Shown here in pieces: positions 1-7,935 of a stretch of DNA of 64,000 nucleotides. The DNA comes from JAIOHN01 sp038258185 (GTDB lineage: Bacteria; Chloroflexota; Anaerolineae; Aggregatilineales; Phototrophicaceae). The notes below the pieces were generated by a model. The model did no database searches. It was given only the letters and a program-made list of their open reading frames with translations, and was not told where the DNA came from. The position numbers and the translations under genes were made by a program. How positions within the stretch are numbered: the stretch's first letter is position 1; each line of letters starts with the position of its first letter. Location of the stretch: positions 18,308 to 82,307 of the forward strand of contig JBBSQD010000002.1 in NCBI GenBank assembly GCA_038258185.1, given 5' to 3'.

Positions 1-1
1 C

Positions 2-544
2 AACCTGACCGAAGAAGATAGCGCGGATGATGCTTTCGGCTGGAATTTTTTCAGCGGATTTTTCAATGATGCGGAAAATCAACGCTACTGGCATGTGGAT
101 TTCAACCCGAATGTCCCGCTGCAATTGAATATCAACACCGGTGTAGGTCAGAGTCGGCTCGATCTGAGTGCGTTACAGCTCACCAGCCTCTCGCTGAATG
201 TGGGAGTCGGGTCAGTCATTGTGGAGCTTCCTGCCAGCGCGGAAACACTCACTGCACAGATCAGAGCGGGTGTTGGTGAAACCAATGTGACGATTCCAGA
301 AGACGCGGCTGTCATACTGGGTATTAACGGCGGTGTCGGATCGGTCAGCGTGGATGTACCAGATCACACGGCTGTCCGGCTGGAAGCAAACACTGGTCTG
401 GGAAACATCAATGTGCCGGGTAATTTTGCCGATTTGGGTGAAAGCAACGACAACCAAATCTGGGAAACGCCCGGTTTCGAAGCCGCAGATCAGCGTATTA
501 CCATCACATTTGAAGGCGGCATCGGTAATCTGACCATCCATTAG
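2..544 (+). CDS. LiaF/toastrack-like protein, 5' end cut by window
   Basis: The frame is open from base 2 to the stop at 542-544, so the start lies outside the window; the in-frame ATG at 95 is internal, because the preceding codons (ending AENQRYWHV) match the pre-domain segment of the next two genes. The visible 180 residues consist of short beta repeats with GVGxS/GVGSV turns, the pattern of the beta-solenoid C-terminal domain of LiaF/YvqF-type cell-envelope stress proteins (DUF2154/DUF4097-like). It is the first of three tandem paralogues, 78 bases before the next. Function is not known; LiaF-type proteins in Firmicutes modulate envelope-stress sensor kinases, but no kinase lies beside this group. 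Confidence 0.75.
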   Translation, partial: NLTEEDSADDAFGWNFFSGFFNDAENQRYWHVDFNPNVPLQLNINTGVGQSRLDLSALQLTSLSLNVGVGSVIVELPASAETLTAQIRAGVGETNVTIPEDAAVILGINGGVGSVSVDVPDHTAVRLEANTGLGNINVPGNFADLGESNDNQIWETPGFEAADQRITITFEGGIGNLTIH

Positions 545-622
545 TTTCGGCTCAATGGGGCAGAAAATGTGCCCCATCAGTTTGTCATCTGATTAATCGC
601 ATAAACAGGGGAATGGAAATAA

Positions 623-1540
623 ATGGACAAGCCAAAACGTAAAAATGATCACAGCGGCAGCGGTAACCCGACAGGTGCTTATATCCTGATTGGCCTCGGC
701 GTCATCTTCCTGCTGATGAATGTGCTGGATTTTAGCTGGGGTCAGTTGTGGCCGCTGATATTGATCGGCATTGGAGCCTATCTGCTGTTAGGGCGCAATA
801 GTGCTACTGGTGCCAAAACGGAATATTTTAACGAACCGCTTGGGACTGCCACGAGTGCGGATATCGACCTGAATCTGTCGGTTGGTGAAGCGACAGTTTC
901 CGCGTTGAGCGATGCTGGTCAATTGATTGACGCGGAAATCACCTATGTGGGCGATGTGCTGTTTGAGGTGTCGGGAGAGAATCAGAAGCATATCAAGCTG
1001 AGCCAGACCGGCGAAAGTGGCCTGCAATGGATTAACCCCGCTAACTGGTCGAACAAGCCCAAGTATGCGTGGCGCATCGGCCTGAGCGAACAGGTGCCGA
1101 TGAATCTGAATATTCAGGGCGGTGTGGGTGAAGCCAAAATTGATTTGCGCCGTCTGCAACTCACTGATCTGCGTCTGCATGGCGGCCTGGGTAAACTGGA
1201 TGCGCGGCTGCCAGAAGCGGCACAGGGTTACGATGTGGACTTACATGGTGGCGTGGGTGAGCTCAAAGTGGATCTGCCACCCGCAACCGACTTAAATCTG
1301 CGGGTACAGGGTGGCATTGGTGAAATCACGCTCTCCACCCCGGTGAATACGGCTGTGCGCATTGAGGCACGCGGAGGCATCAGTAATGTGAATGTGCCCT
1401 CGTCTCTGAATCGGCTGGAACGTGGTGGTGATTTCGACATGGGCAATAGTGGCGTATGGGAAAGCCCGAATTTCGAGAATGCTGCCCACCGGATCGTGAT
1501 TGATTACCGTGGCGGCGTGGGTGAATTAAAGGTGCGCTAA
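623..1540 (+). CDS. LiaF-like membrane protein with beta-solenoid domain
   Basis: 305 residues. Residues about 19-57 form two hydrophobic segments with the GxxLIxxGxYLLL pattern of the LiaI/LiaF-like transmembrane region; residues about 75-305 are a toastrack-like repeat domain with glycine turns GGVGEAK, GGLGKLD, GGVGELK, GGIGEIT and a final GGVGELKVR. This is the only visible member of the tandem trio with a membrane anchor, so it may tether or recruit its soluble relatives. ATG start at 623; only a weak upstream purine stretch (AACAGGGGAATGG) serves as ribosome site. Membrane position with the solenoid facing the cytoplasm or the wall cannot be decided from sequence. Confidence 0.8.
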   Translation: MDKPKRKNDHSGSGNPTGAYILIGLGVIFLLMNVLDFSWGQLWPLILIGIGAYLLLGRNSATGAKTEYFNEPLGTATSADIDLNLSVGEATVSALSDAGQLIDAEITYVGDVLFEVSGENQKHIKLSQTGESGLQWINPANWSNKPKYAWRIGLSEQVPMNLNIQGGVGEAKIDLRRLQLTDLRLHGGLGKLDARLPEAAQGYDVDLHGGVGELKVDLPPATDLNLRVQGGIGEITLSTPVNTAVRIEARGGISNVNVPSSLNRLERGGDFDMGNSGVWESPNFENAAHRIVIDYRGGVGELKVR

Positions 1541-1632
1541 GGCCAGTTTGCAACATTTTGCCCACCAATAACGTATTCATAAATAGAGTAAACACAACAC
1601 CATCAGGTGTTTAAGGGATACAGGGTAGAATC

Positions 1633-2544
1633 ATGAACGAAGAAAAATCGAAAAACTACGAGACCGAATGGTCTTTCTCATTTGACACAATCGGCGAAAG
1701 CATCAGTGGTTTGTTGGGCAGTCTGGGTGCGGGTAAAGACCAGGAAGTCCACACCTCAAACTTTGTTGACCCGCTGGAGGGTGCAGAATCCGCCGAAATC
1801 ACACTGGAGCCGACAGTGGGTGCAGCATCCATCAACGCACTGACCGACTCGGACAATTTGCTGGAAGCGGATATCACCTATATCGGTGAGGTCAAGTTTG
1901 TCAGCGAAGTCGAGGACAATGTCAAGATGCTGCGGCTGGGGCAGACTTCGCAGAATGATGTCTTCAAGCCGGTACGGGATGCGCTGGGATCCTTTGCCCG
2001 CCAGAAAGAACTGTACTGGACGATGCGACTGTCGCCCAATATCCCGCTGGCACTGAAGGTGAACAGCGGCGTGACCAATAATGATTTTGACCTGAGTGCG
2101 CTGCAACTGACCGAGCTGAAGTTTAATGGCGGCACCGGCAAGACCGATCTGAAACTGCCGACGATGGGCGGGAATTATGATGTGTCGCTTAACAGCGGTA
2201 CCGGTGAACTCAATGTTGAGATTGCCGATGGCGCGAACATCACGCTGCGCTCCAATAATGGCACGGGCGCGACGCACGTCACCATTGGCAACAACGCGAA
2301 CATTGATGCCAAAATCACAGGTGGTGTGGGCGCGTGTGTGATTACAGTGCCCGAAGATGCAGGGGTACGCCTTAAAGCCACCACCGGCCTAGGCAAAGTC
2401 CGCGTACCGAGCCATTATATCGCGCTGAAGGTAGATGAATTTGTCGCGACCAGCGGCACCTGGGAATCACCGGGTTATGATACTGCCGAGCATAAAATCA
2501 CCATTAAGTATGATGGCGGCATCGGCAGCCTGACGATCAGGTAA
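1633..2544 (+). CDS. LiaF/toastrack-like protein without membrane anchor
   Basis: 303 residues and the third paralogue of the tandem set. The N-terminus is polar and has no signal peptide or transmembrane segment. Its middle segment (ADITYIGEV followed by a KELYWTMRLSPNIPL-type stretch) matches both neighbours, and the C-terminal half carries the repeated NGGTGKTD, NSGTGELN, NNGTGATH, TGGVGACV and DGGIGSLTIR turns. It is probably cytoplasmic. The gene ends at a strong hairpin terminator (2567-2593), so it likely closes an operon of at least three genes. Family role in envelope homeostasis is inferred only from LiaF. Confidence 0.78.
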   Translation: MNEEKSKNYETEWSFSFDTIGESISGLLGSLGAGKDQEVHTSNFVDPLEGAESAEITLEPTVGAASINALTDSDNLLEADITYIGEVKFVSEVEDNVKMLRLGQTSQNDVFKPVRDALGSFARQKELYWTMRLSPNIPLALKVNSGVTNNDFDLSALQLTELKFNGGTGKTDLKLPTMGGNYDVSLNSGTGELNVEIADGANITLRSNNGTGATHVTIGNNANIDAKITGGVGACVITVPEDAGVRLKATTGLGKVRVPSHYIALKVDEFVATSGTWESPGYDTAEHKITIKYDGGIGSLTIR

Positions 2545-2566
2545 TTGTCAAAAAAAAGACTGTGTG

Positions 2567-2597
2567 AGAGGCGAGTGCAGACTCGCCTCTTTTATTT
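2567..2597. terminator. Rho-independent terminator, probably bidirectional
   Basis: Stem AGAGGCGAGT / ACTCGCCTCT with a four-base loop GCAG, followed by TTTTATTT on the plus strand; on the minus strand the stem is followed at a short distance by a T run (the A7 tract at 2551-2557). It separates the convergent LiaF-like gene and acetyltransferase gene. Confidence 0.85.
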
Positions 2598-2604
2598 GCG
2601 AGGT

Positions 2605-3042
2605 TTAATACTCGTCACGCGTCTGCATAAACAGGGCTTTTTTCTCACCGGGCAATGTGAAATCAAAGCCGCAGCTCATGAAGAAAGTATCGGAGGAAGT
2701 CACCGCCATCACTTCATAGACATTTTTCTCACGGGCCAGCTTGACACAGGCCTCGACCAGTGCTTTACCAATCCCCATACCGCGCACGTCGGGCGACACC
2801 GCCAGACTGCGAATCTCCGCCAGTTTTTTTGAATAAACCTCTAAGGCCGCACAACCCAGAATCTGCCCGTCTTCATCATGCGCGATAAAGTAATTTGGCA
2901 GCCATTCTTCCAATTCGTCGAAGGTGCGCGGCAGTAACTTGCCATAATCCACAAAGGGCTTAATAAAATCGCTCAGGCGGTCAAGATCACCGGACTGCGC
3001 AGTGCGAATCGTAATCGAATGTTTTATTTTTTCCGTCGCCAT
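2605..3042 (-). CDS. GNAT N-acetyltransferase, short N-acetylglutamate synthase-like
   Basis: 145 residues, a single GNAT domain. The acetyl-CoA loop is visible as VSPDVRGMGIGKALV (about residues 82-96), and the preceding ILGCAALEVYSKKLAEIRSL matches the GNAT domain of ArgA-type N-acetylglutamate synthases, including short stand-alone forms in bacteria lacking the kinase-like domain. The likely reaction is transfer of acetyl from acetyl-CoA to an amino acid such as glutamate; no other arginine gene is nearby, so the substrate is uncertain. The start overlaps the end of the upstream glycosyltransferase gene by 19 bases, implying co-transcription. Confidence 0.8.
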   Translation of the reverse strand: MATEKIKHSITIRTAQSGDLDRLSDFIKPFVDYGKLLPRTFDELEEWLPNYFIAHDEDGQILGCAALEVYSKKLAEIRSLAVSPDVRGMGIGKALVEACVKLAREKNVYEVMAVTSSDTFFMSCGFDFTLPGEKKALFMQTRDEY

Positions 3043-4598
3043 ATAAGAAAATTCCCAATCTGAGTCTCTTGCTCATAATTGAAGGCTAGCCAGTCTCTCA
3101 ATTCATTATACTGCTGAAGCAATGTAATGGAATCGTCATCACTGCCGGTGACCCACGGCATATAATCGACCTGGAGCGCCAGCACATACGGTGGCAAAGC
3201 TGCCCACAGGATGTCCACATTTTCCTCGCGCCATTCTGCCGGGTACCAGTCCGCCACCAGTGGAAACTGGAAGATAAAACGTGTAGGCGGATTAAGCTGA
3301 GTCAGGTAATAAATTTCCGGGCGGAAACCCCAGATATATAGCGAATCCCCGGGCACATTGCGGTCAATGAGATAATTTGCTACGGCCTGCGACTCGCTGG
3401 CGATAAATTCGCCGGCCTGAAAACGACTGTAGTAGGCTAATTGATCCTCGCGTCCGGTCAGATAATAATTGCTTCTGGCCCAGATACCGCTGCCCATAAT
3501 CGCCAGAAAAATCAAACTCACGATGATCGTCACCGGGATTTCGCTGCGGCGCACCCAACCCCGCTGACCTGCGGCATGAATTAAGCGATCAACCGTGTCC
3601 GCCGCCATCAATGCTAAAGGCGGCAGTAGCGGCAGCCAGTGATAATCATAGCCTTTGGCCTGAATCAGCACGATGAACAGACCGGCAGCAGCCCACAATA
3701 ACACCACCAGCCAACCCGTCCCGCGCCGTTCGGCCATGCGCCCGACAAAGAACCACAACCCGGCTAAAATCAGCAGCACACCCCACTGCTGCCAGCGGAA
3801 CCCCAGCGCCGTGACCATCAGATCGCTGAAATCCGCCCAGTTAAAGGTGAGCGCGGTATATTGTGAAGTGACTGCGGCGCTTTCGAGCAAGGCATCCAAC
3901 GCGCCGACTGATGCCATATACGCCAGTCCGCCCAGGCCGACCAGCAGCACCCCGGTGATAAAAGCGAAAATATCCCCGGCGATCCGTAACGGATGATCAG
4001 GTTTCTCTGCTGGATTTTGGGCTGGTTGCAAGATCAGATAGCCTGCAACAACAACAATCCCAAAGAACGCAAACGGATATTTGAACCAGACACTATAGGC
4101 GGTCAAAAGCCCTGCGCCAAATGCCCAGGCAGTAGCTTGCCAACTACCACGCCGGTCAACCGCTTGAAACAGGCAGACAACCGCCAAAACCATCGGCACC
4201 AGCACCAGACCATCATTCTGCGAGAGTGTCCAGAAGGATTCGCTGAAATAAAAGGCGGCGAACAACAACGCGGCGAAAAAGCCCGTGCGCCAATGCGCGA
4301 TGCGGCAGCCCAGCCAGTACAAACCAGCCGCGATCAGCGGGAAAGCAAGAAAGTCGAGCAGGCGAATAGCCGTCAGCGTGTGACCGAAAAGCTGAATCGC
4401 CAGGGCGTAAATATAAAAAATCGCGGGTGGTTTGGGATTCCAGAGTTCAGTATAAGGGGTTTTGCCATTGAGAATACCGGTGGCGATAGTGGCAAATTCG
4501 CCCTGATCGCGCCCCAGTGGGTAGGTAATGACCGGAAAAGCGATGACGGTAACCACCAGAATCAACCCGGCAAAAAGCAACCAATGGTTACGGGTCAT
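3024..4598 (-). CDS. GT39-family integral membrane glycosyltransferase
   Basis: 524 residues with about ten hydrophobic segments. The N-terminal part, after the first membrane span, contains RDQGEFATIATGI and NPKPPAIFYIYAL, matching the acidic first loop of ArnT/PMT (GT-C fold, glycosyltransferase family 39) enzymes that use polyprenyl-phosphate sugars and act on the outer face of the membrane. The acceptor is unknown. The start overlaps the preceding gene by four bases (ATGA), and its end overlaps the acetyltransferase, so three genes form one tight minus-strand unit. Confidence 0.82.
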   Translation of the reverse strand: MTRNHWLLFAGLILVVTVIAFPVITYPLGRDQGEFATIATGILNGKTPYTELWNPKPPAIFYIYALAIQLFGHTLTAIRLLDFLAFPLIAAGLYWLGCRIAHWRTGFFAALLFAAFYFSESFWTLSQNDGLVLVPMVLAVVCLFQAVDRRGSWQATAWAFGAGLLTAYSVWFKYPFAFFGIVVVAGYLILQPAQNPAEKPDHPLRIAGDIFAFITGVLLVGLGGLAYMASVGALDALLESAAVTSQYTALTFNWADFSDLMVTALGFRWQQWGVLLILAGLWFFVGRMAERRGTGWLVVLLWAAAGLFIVLIQAKGYDYHWLPLLPPLALMAADTVDRLIHAAGQRGWVRRSEIPVTIIVSLIFLAIMGSGIWARSNYYLTGREDQLAYYSRFQAGEFIASESQAVANYLIDRNVPGDSLYIWGFRPEIYYLTQLNPPTRFIFQFPLVADWYPAEWREENVDILWAALPPYVLALQVDYMPWVTGSDDDSITLLQQYNELRDWLAFNYEQETQIGNFLIWRRKK

Positions 4599-4909
4599 AA
4601 TAACCCGGCGATCCTTGCCAGCAAAAATGCGATACCCAGAGACAGCATGAGCATCATCCAGGCAAACAGACGGCCTGTGTCCTGGCCGGGGCTGATCTCT
4701 TTTTCTTCGACTGTGACATCACCCAACAGATCGACATAGAAATCGAGGTTGATACGGCCTTTATTCAGCCGTGCCATATAGTCATGACTGGTGACGACCA
4801 TCCAGCCATTTTCGTCTTCTTCCCAGTCAGCCCCCAGGCGTTCCCGGATAGCCGCTTCAAGAATGGCACGCGCCTGCTCAGCAGGAATCGGTTGGCGTTC
4901 TTCAGTCAT
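4595..4909 (-). CDS. small single-span membrane protein of unknown function
   Basis: 104 residues. A charged N-terminal region (about 1-75) with a compact alpha/beta look (ENGWMVVTSHDYMARLNKG, INLDFYVDLLGDVTVEEKE) is followed by one transmembrane segment at about 84-103 (FAWMMLMLSLGIAFLLARIA). I do not recognise the family. Its four-base overlap with the GT39 gene suggests it works with, or stabilises, that enzyme. First gene of the operon. Confidence 0.7.
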   Translation of the reverse strand: MTEERQPIPAEQARAILEAAIRERLGADWEEDENGWMVVTSHDYMARLNKGRINLDFYVDLLGDVTVEEKEISPGQDTGRLFAWMMLMLSLGIAFLLARIAGLL

Positions 4910-5057
4910 GAGTCATCTGCTCGTCAAGCCAGCGGGACAATGTATATAAGCCGTGTAGTATATCATACGGGGGGTGTTCGTTTTGAAGGGTCGAAATGAC
5001 AAATCTGCCAAGAGTCACCAACTCTGCAGCAGGATCATATAGCTGCCTGAGGTGATA

Positions 5058-5089
5058 AGCCGGGGCGCGGGATAAGGTTGGCCCCGGCT
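5058..5089 (-). terminator. GC-rich hairpin downstream of response-regulator gene
   Basis: Nine-base arms AGCCGGGGC / GCCCCGGCT around a 14-base loop, 49 bases downstream of the receiver gene on its strand. There is no T tract, so it is either a weak terminator or an mRNA 3'-end stabilising hairpin. Confidence 0.4.
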
Positions 5090-5137
5090 CAATAATAGCA
5101 GACTGCTGATTTTGAATAAAAGATCAATCGTGCTGGT

Positions 5138-5557
5138 TTAGCTGGCTTTGCGCTGGCGACCATTGGCGATTAATTCGGGCGCGACACGCTGGATCGCATC
5201 CAACACGTCGTAAATATCAAACGGCTTCGGCAGGTAGTCATTCGCACCCAGCTCTAAGCCGTTGATGAGATCATCATAATCATATTTGGCCGATGTCAGG
5301 ATAAACGGCGTGTTGTGCCATTCCAGACTATCACGGACAAATTTCAGAAGTCCGTAGCCATCAACCTGGGGCATATCGATATCAGAGATAATAATGCTGG
5401 GATTGGATTTGCCAAGAATGCTGATCGCTTCTTCGCCATTACTGGCACAGGCAACTTCGAAACCTGAAGCCTGAAGCAGAAATGCCAGATTGCGACGCAG
5501 TGGTGCGTGATCTTCGACTAAAAGAATTGAACCTAACGTGCTGTTAAAAGGTGCCAT
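5138..5557 (-). CDS. stand-alone response regulator receiver (CheY-like)
   Basis: 139 residues, a single receiver domain with no output domain. Acidic pocket VEDH (residues 14-17), phospho-acceptor Asp59 in SDIDMPQVDGYG, the conserved Thr/Ser position in FILTSAK and the switch lysine in DYLPKPFD are all present, so it should be phosphorylatable. No kinase is adjacent; the nearest is at 46 kb. The extra basic tail (NGRQRKAS) is short. Probably a phospho-relay or protein-interaction regulator. Confidence 0.9.
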   Translation of the reverse strand: MAPFNSTLGSILLVEDHAPLRRNLAFLLQASGFEVACASNGEEAISILGKSNPSIIISDIDMPQVDGYGLLKFVRDSLEWHNTPFILTSAKYDYDDLINGLELGANDYLPKPFDIYDVLDAIQRVAPELIANGRQRKAS

Positions 5558-5999
5558 CTTAATGCTTCTCCCCTCGCGCTTAATTCTATTTCAATCATAG
5601 CCTAAAAATCCTTACCTGAGAATAAAGCTTTTACTTTATTCATGAAAATTTCAAAATTACCAAATATTAGCACCCTTGAATGTCGGTACCCGATTTAGAC
5701 TTTGTTATTTTTTGCCCGGGTTATAACCATATTTTCATCCTTTTTTAGCCTGTAAACATCGCTCACGGGGCTGATTCCTGTCTCCATCTAAAGGCGGAGG
5801 CGATCAATGTTATTTACATAAAGTTCGCTTTTATGCGTTTGTAAGCTCTCCCCCTAAAATTCAGGGGTTTTTGTAATGTAAAACTTAATGCTAATGCCTG
5901 ATTCATTTGCTTATCACAACTCGCTTATTTTATTGGCGCATAATTAATAATAGTATTTCAAACAGCATCAGATCAAAATGATGCGTCAAGGGGTGTAAA
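5558..5999. other. 442-base AT-rich intergenic region
   Basis: Divergent space between the receiver gene (minus) and the YggT-like gene (plus). I see no protein-coding frame with a credible start. It contains a candidate structured RNA element ending in a short hairpin plus five T residues (described separately) and AT-rich blocks such as TAATTAATAATAG just before the YggT-like gene that could hold its promoter. Confidence 0.6.
5754..5872 (+). ncRNA. candidate structured RNA or attenuator ending in a terminator
   Basis: Nested complementary arms AACATCGC (5755-5762) with GCG plus ATGTT (5800-5802, 5807-5811) and CTCC (5782-5785) with GGAG (5796-5799) enclose a purine-rich stretch. About 40 bases further lies a hairpin CCCCT / AGGGG (5851-5867) followed by TTTTT. 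The layout resembles a riboswitch or small RNA with an intrinsic terminator, but it matches no class I recognise and the stems are short. Confidence 0.25.
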
Positions 6000-6431
6000 A
6001 TGGCTAACGAAAGTCGTGAAGAAGTTCGCGTTCGTCGGAACGATGATTTTGAGGTTAAAGAGCGGGTGGTGGAGCAATCGCCTTCCACACGTCAGATTGT
6101 GGTTTCACGCAGCGCCAAGTTTATATGGCTGGTTTTCGGTATTATTATTGGCCTCATTGCTATCCGCGTGGTCTTAAAACTGATTGCTGCGAATGCGGTA
6201 AACGCTTTCGCCAGCTTTATCTACAGTATCACGGATGTTTTCCTGGCCCCATTCTTCGGTCTGACTGCGACCCCAGCTACAAGCACGGGCATGGTGCTGG
6301 AAATTCCGGCATTAATCGCTATGGTTGTGTATGCACTACTGGCATTTGTGCTGGTACGGCTGCTTTATATCCTGTTTGCGGATACCAGCCGTCGTCGTCG
6401 CGTCCAGACAGTGGAGCGCGAAAGACTCTAA
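6000..6431 (+). CDS. YggT-like membrane protein
   Basis: 143 residues. A charged cytoplasmic N-terminus (about 1-38) is followed by two transmembrane segments (about 41-65 and 100-124) joined by a loop with the YSITDVFLAPFFGL motif, which resembles the Y-x-hydrophobic-T-D-x-hydrophobic-x-P signature of YggT-family proteins. A basic tail (RRRRVQTVERERL) ends the protein. YggT proteins are linked to osmotic resistance and membrane organisation; function here is not established. A perfect terminator follows. Confidence 0.65.
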   Translation: MANESREEVRVRRNDDFEVKERVVEQSPSTRQIVVSRSAKFIWLVFGIIIGLIAIRVVLKLIAANAVNAFASFIYSITDVFLAPFFGLTATPATSTGMVLEIPALIAMVVYALLAFVLVRLLYILFADTSRRRRVQTVERERL

Positions 6432-6449
6432 CTAAAGTCATGTAAAGTT

Positions 6450-6479
6450 AACGGGGATGGCCAACGCTATCCCCGTTTT
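6450..6479. terminator. Rho-independent terminator, convergent
   Basis: Arms AACGGGGAT (6450-6458) and ATCCCCGTT (6469-6477) around a ten-base loop, followed by TTTTG-type residues. It lies between the convergent YggT-like and ScyD/ScyE-type genes and can serve both strands. Confidence 0.8.
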
Positions 6480-6496
6480 GATTCCTCGTGATAAAT

Positions 6497-7669
6497 CTAA
6501 AAGCCCTCAATCAGGTAAATTGCCCCTTCAATCTGTCCCACTCCATCCGGCGTGATAATTTTGCGCCAGGGCGTGCCCAATCCACTGGACACATACAGCT
6601 TACCGGCATGATAGGTGATATTCGTTGGTGTATCGAGGTTATCCGCCAGAATGACTGGCGCTCCACCATCTGCCGGATAAAGCATTACCCGTCCGCTGAA
6701 ACGTGCGTAACCGCCGGGGTCGGGCTGTGCATCCAGCGCGTAGAGATCAAAATCTTTAGGCATTGAAGTCGGCGGCCACCCAGTCGTCAATTCCACCACG
6801 AAGATGTTTCCCTGTGGGTCGGTGGCGACATCAATCGCTGTGGTGAGGTTGGTAATCTCATCGGTGACGGTGCCGGTGGTCGGATTGATGCGTACAATTT
6901 TCGAGTCACCGGGCAGAAACGAAATGGACGTGCCAAAGTAATCATGCACAAAGCCGGAGAACAAAGCGACCAGTATGTCCCCCGTTTGCGAATCCAGCGC
7001 GATGCCGGATGGCACAGGCTGCTGCTCATGCGCCAGAAAATCCAACTGTGCCACCACGGCTGGCTCATCTGCCGCCAGTGTGACCGACATAATGCGATTG
7101 TAGCCGCTTTCGGTCACGTAAAATGTTTCACGCTGCGGATCATAGACAAGGGCATTCAGCGTGGCGCTACGTTTGATAAACAGGCTGGTCTCGCTGAAAT
7201 CTTCGCTGATTTCGTACACGCCAGTTTCGCCATAAAAACCTTCTTCACCCCGGTTGCGGCTGGGAATGGCGAACGGGTCATCTTTGGTAAATAAAATTCG
7301 CCCATTGTCGAGCATGAGAATATCGGACAGGCCAAACACCTCATCATGGCCGGTGTTAAATTCAGTCAGGCTATTATAACTGGGAAATTGAGTCAGCAGA
7401 GGTCGGCGCTCTCCAGTATCGTCATAATCACCATCGGTATTTTTATCTTCAAACAGGCTGATCTGACCGCTGCCTGTGACCTCTTCGCCAGACTGATCGG
7501 TGCCTGAACCCGCTTCAACCACCAGCAGACGACCATCAGGCATCACCGCAACCCCACGGGGATTATTCAGGCTGCCTGCAATTCGGGTGACGGTCACATC
7601 CTGCGCCTGGGTCGGGGCACCCATCACAAGCAGAACCACCAGCACTAAACTTATATTCTGAAACCTCAT
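6497..7669 (-). CDS. secreted ScyD/ScyE-family beta-propeller protein
   Basis: 390 residues. Signal peptide MRFQNISLVLVVLLVMGAPTQAQ (cleavage near residue 23). The mature part opens with VTRIAGSLNNPRGVAVMPDG and LLVVEAGSGTDQSGEEVTGSGQ, the hallmark of the ScyD/ScyE family, followed by repeated blades such as VPSGIALDSQTGDILVALFSG and AIDVATDPQGNIFVVEL (NHL/PQQ-like propeller). It is exported. ScyD/ScyE were named in cyanobacterial scytonemin clusters, but the family is broad and no pigment genes are nearby, so the role is open. Confidence 0.85.
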   Translation of the reverse strand: MRFQNISLVLVVLLVMGAPTQAQDVTVTRIAGSLNNPRGVAVMPDGRLLVVEAGSGTDQSGEEVTGSGQISLFEDKNTDGDYDDTGERRPLLTQFPSYNSLTEFNTGHDEVFGLSDILMLDNGRILFTKDDPFAIPSRNRGEEGFYGETGVYEISEDFSETSLFIKRSATLNALVYDPQRETFYVTESGYNRIMSVTLAADEPAVVAQLDFLAHEQQPVPSGIALDSQTGDILVALFSGFVHDYFGTSISFLPGDSKIVRINPTTGTVTDEITNLTTAIDVATDPQGNIFVVELTTGWPPTSMPKDFDLYALDAQPDPGGYARFSGRVMLYPADGGAPVILADNLDTPTNITYHAGKLYVSSGLGTPWRKIITPDGVGQIEGAIYLIEGF

Positions 7670-7869
7670 AAACCATATCCCTTGAATTCATATCAAACAG
7701 CCCATCTACTATACCCATATGCGGGTTATTGAGCCGACTAAACTGAGCGAATTATTATTTTCCAGTCACGAGCATTGAGTTGACCACCCCTGAAATGAAC
7801 GCCATAATGAATTACATCTCTATTGAATGTTTACAGTTTTGTATGCATCTATGGCGATCAAAACTTTTC

Positions 7870-7905
7870 CTGTCTACAGACAGCGCACTTAAATTTTGCT
7901 AATAT
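7870..7905 (+). promoter_or_regulatory. possible degV promoter with palindromic operator
   Basis: A palindrome CTGTCT-AC-AGACAG (7870-7883) lies where a -35 box would be for the -10-like TAATAT at 7900-7905. The DegV gene begins 31 bases downstream with a clear AGGAG site. A repressor or activator site is inferred from position only. Confidence 0.35.
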
Positions 7906-7935
7906 ACGGCGTTTTATTTTCAGGAGTTAAAAATA

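Noticed and set aside
3993..4739. 248-codon open frame on the plus strand
   Set aside because: It lies wholly opposite the GT39 and small membrane genes, has no domain sense and reads as an antisense shadow.
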